Source: Paraburkholderia aromaticivorans
GTDB lineage: Bacteria > Pseudomonadota > Gammaproteobacteria > Burkholderiales > Burkholderiaceae
DNA: 64,000 nt
Direction: 5' to 3'
Assembly (NCBI RefSeq): GCF_002278075.1
Contig: NZ_CP022989.1
Span: 2,046,001 to 2,110,000 of the forward strand
The notes under the pieces were generated by a model, which was given only the letters and a program-made list of their open reading frames with translations, ran no database searches and was not told the origin of the DNA. Of the stretch, positions 62,135-64,000 are shown one piece after another. The first letter of the stretch is position 1. Every line of letters begins with the position of its first letter. A program made the translations under genes and the position numbers.

Positions 62135-63360
62135 TGAAGCGGGTCGTCATAACCGGCATGGGCGGCGTCACGGCGTTGGGCGATAGCTGGGACGTCATCG
62201 AAACGCGTTTGAGGAGCGGCGTGAACGCCGTGCGGCGCATGCCCGAGTGGGATTACTTCGAGTCGCTGCATACGCGGCTCGCGTGTCCGCTGCCGGACTT
62301 CACGACGCCCGCGTACTATCCGCGCAAGAAAACCCGCTCGATGGGGCCGGTCTCGATGTATTCGGTGCGCGCGAGCGAACTGGCGCTCGCCGACGCGGGC
62401 CTTGCCGACGACGCGCTGATCAAGGACGGCCGCATGGGCGTCGCCTACGGTTCGTCGTCGGGCTCGGTGCAGCCCATCCGTGCATTCGGCACGATGCTCG
62501 AAACCGGCTCGATGAGCGACGTCACCTCCAACAGCTACGTACAGATGATGCCGCATACCACCGCGGTCAATGTGAGCCTGTTCTGGGATCTGAAAGGGCG
62601 GATCATTCCGACTTCGTGCGCGTGCGCCTCGGGCAGCCAGGCAATCGGCTATGCGTATGAGGCGATCCAGGCCGGCAAGCAGACGCTGATGCTGGCGGGC
62701 GGCGCGGAGGAACTGTCGGGTCCGGCGGTCGCCGTGTTCGACACGCTGTACGCCACCAGCACGCGCAACGACGAGCCGCATTTGACGCCGCGTCCATTCG
62801 ATGCCGCGCGCGACGGCCTCGTGGTCGGCGAGGGCGCGGCCACGCTGGTGCTCGAAGAATACGAACACGCGGTGGCGCGTGGCGCGCGGATTCACGCTGA
62901 GATCGTCGGCTTCGGCTGCAACTCGGACGGCGCGCATATGACGCAGCCGACCGCCGAAACCATGGCGCTCGCGATGCAGCTCGCGCTCACCGACGCTCGA
63001 CTGCCGCCTGAAGCCATTGCCTACGTGAACGCGCACGGCACCTCGACGGATCGCGGCGACATCGCGGAAAGCCATGCGACCGCGCAGACCTTCGGCGCGC
63101 GCATGCCGATCAGTTCGCTCAAGAGCTATGTCGGCCACACGCTCGGCGCGTGCGGCGCGCTCGAAGCCTGGTGGACCATCGAGATGATGAAGCGCAACTG
63201 GTATGCGCCGACCTTGAATCTGACGAACGTCGATCCGGCCTGCGCACCGCTGGACTACATCGTCGGCACCGGACGCGAGATCGATGCCGGGCATGTGATG
63301 AGCAACAACTTCGCGTTCGGCGGCATCAATACGTCGCTGATTTTCAGGCGCGTTCGATGA
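62134..63360 (+). CDS. Beta-ketoacyl-ACP synthase (ApeR-like)
   Basis: A 408-residue ketosynthase with all catalytic residues: C164 in SCACASGSQAIG, histidine in YVNAHGTSTDRGDIAE and histidine in LKSYVGHTLGACG. It probably starts chain growth by condensing the aryl starter, as proposed for ApeR, or shares elongation. It is clearly distinct from the ApeO-like enzyme at 59701-60882. TGATG overlap with the ketoreductase gene. Confidence 0.93.
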   Translation: MKRVVITGMGGVTALGDSWDVIETRLRSGVNAVRRMPEWDYFESLHTRLACPLPDFTTPAYYPRKKTRSMGPVSMYSVRASELALADAGLADDALIKDGRMGVAYGSSSGSVQPIRAFGTMLETGSMSDVTSNSYVQMMPHTTAVNVSLFWDLKGRIIPTSCACASGSQAIGYAYEAIQAGKQTLMLAGGAEELSGPAVAVFDTLYATSTRNDEPHLTPRPFDAARDGLVVGEGAATLVLEEYEHAVARGARIHAEIVGFGCNSDGAHMTQPTAETMALAMQLALTDARLPPEAIAYVNAHGTSTDRGDIAESHATAQTFGARMPISSLKSYVGHTLGACGALEAWWTIEMMKRNWYAPTLNLTNVDPACAPLDYIVGTGREIDAGHVMSNNFAFGGINTSLIFRRVR

Positions 63361-64000
63361 GCGTGGCGCTGCAACGCGTGGTCGTGACCGGCATGGGCAT
63401 CGTGTCGTGCCTGGGCAATACGCTCGACGAAGTCTGCGCCGCGTTGCGCACGGGCCGCTCGCGTATCGAGCGGATCGACGCGTGGCGTGAGCGTGGGTTT
63501 GCTTCTCAGGTGGCGGGGGTTGCGTCGGTTGCGCACGAGCCGCCGTTCGAGCGCAAGCTCGAACGCTTCATGGGCGACACCGCGCGATTCGCCTGCCATG
63601 CGGCGCGCAAGGCGATCGGCGACGCGGGGCTCGATCTGGCGGCGTTGCGCTCGCCGCGCGCCGGCACGGTGATCGGATCGGGCGTCGGCACGATATCCAG
63701 TTACGACGCGGCCATGGCCGTCGCCCAGGCTCGCGGCGTCGACAAGGTGCCGCCGTACACGGTGCCGCATGCGATGAGCAGCACCGCGTCGGCCAACGTC
63801 GCGCAGGTGTTCGGGCTGGAAGGCGTCGGCTATTCGCCGTCATCGGCGTGCACGACCTCGGCGCTTGCGATCGGCCAGGCCATGCAGTTGATCCAGACCG
63901 GCCGCCAGCAGATCGTGCTGGCCGGCGGCAGCGAGTCGCTGCACGACAACATGACGCTCATGTTCGACGCGATGGGCGCGTTGTCGCGCCGCTTCAACGA
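63357..64000 (+). CDS. FabB-like beta-ketoacyl-ACP synthase, truncated by the window end
   Basis: The first 214 residues are visible; the frame runs off the right edge. It starts MSVALQRVVVTGMGIVSCLG with an ATGA overlap. The catalytic cysteine is C165 in SPSSACTTSALAIG, and VPPYTVPHAMSSTASANVA and LMFDAMGALSRRFN align with E. coli FabB (KAS I) rather than FabF. A third ketosynthase after the ApeR-like one is beyond the E. coli-type set. The histidine residues of the triad lie past the window and cannot be checked. Confidence 0.88.
   Translation, partial: MSVALQRVVVTGMGIVSCLGNTLDEVCAALRTGRSRIERIDAWRERGFASQVAGVASVAHEPPFERKLERFMGDTARFACHAARKAIGDAGLDLAALRSPRAGTVIGSGVGTISSYDAAMAVAQARGVDKVPPYTVPHAMSSTASANVAQVFGLEGVGYSPSSACTTSALAIGQAMQLIQTGRQQIVLAGGSESLHDNMTLMFDAMGALSRRFN

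Overview
The window is GC-rich chromosomal DNA from a betaproteobacterium, most likely Burkholderia sensu lato (Paraburkholderia-like). Support: strong G/C at third codon positions, the ribD-ribE-ribB-ribH-nusB block, the gmk-rpoZ-(p)ppGpp synthetase block, a Gram-negative porin of the Burkholderiaceae type, and a long aryl polyene operon. It is core chromosome with a few accessory or decaying patches. No insertion sequence, prophage or CRISPR array was seen. The species call is inference.

Layout. 1-7.2 kb: end of an exported protein, YggT, EthD-like, a DUF2520 Rossmann protein, two small proteins, a threonine dehydratase-like PLP enzyme, a LysE exporter and UbiD. 7.2-9.2 kb: a good promoter and an internal terminator (leader or sRNA), then a lytic transglycosylase with a repeat linker. 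9.2-16.1 kb, minus strand: aminotransferase, nusB, ribH, a ribB whose RibA half has lost its zinc ligands (RibBX type), ribE, ribD, hemL. 16.2-22.5 kb: EVE-like protein, Bcr/CflA exporter, RidA, small membrane and exported proteins, a phosphoesterase. 22.5-31.6 kb: tRNA-Ser, hemW-rdgB-rph, then yicC, gmk, rpoZ and a bifunctional RelA/SpoT, tandem tRNA-Arg, greB. 31.6-40.9 kb: porin, candidate sRNA, AT-richer gene-poor stretches, exonuclease/GIY-YIG fusion, secreted chorismate mutase, an aldo/keto reductase remnant, a UvrA paralogue, tRNA-Thr. 40.9-47.9 kb: fbp, a higBA toxin-antitoxin pair, pepN, a DUF4136 lipoprotein, a 19-copy heptanucleotide repeat, and a UPF0016 manganese exporter behind a yybP-ykoY riboswitch.

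48.5-64 kb, plus strand: an aryl polyene (APE) operon that runs off the right edge. Sixteen reading frames follow one another, fourteen of the fifteen junctions overlapping by 1-26 bases and the other separated by 3 bases: chain-length factor, acyltransferase, two acyl carrier proteins, COG4648 membrane protein, AMP-ligase fused to a dehydratase, glycosyltransferase fused to an acyltransferase, aromatic ammonia-lyase, thioesterase, LolA-like carrier, MMPL exporter, ketosynthase, dehydratase, ketoreductase, ketosynthase and a FabB-like ketosynthase cut by the window end. Together they could make an aryl starter by ammonia elimination, load it on an ACP, extend and dehydrate it to a polyene, join it to a lipid/sugar anchor and move it to the outer membrane. 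The class of system is known; the fusions and the extra FabB-like enzyme are the distinctive points.

The most informative new observations are the manganese riboswitch with a visible start-codon-sequestering partner strand, two unannotated small transcripts with clear terminators, three small genes with strong ribosome binding sites, and the gene architecture of the APE operon.
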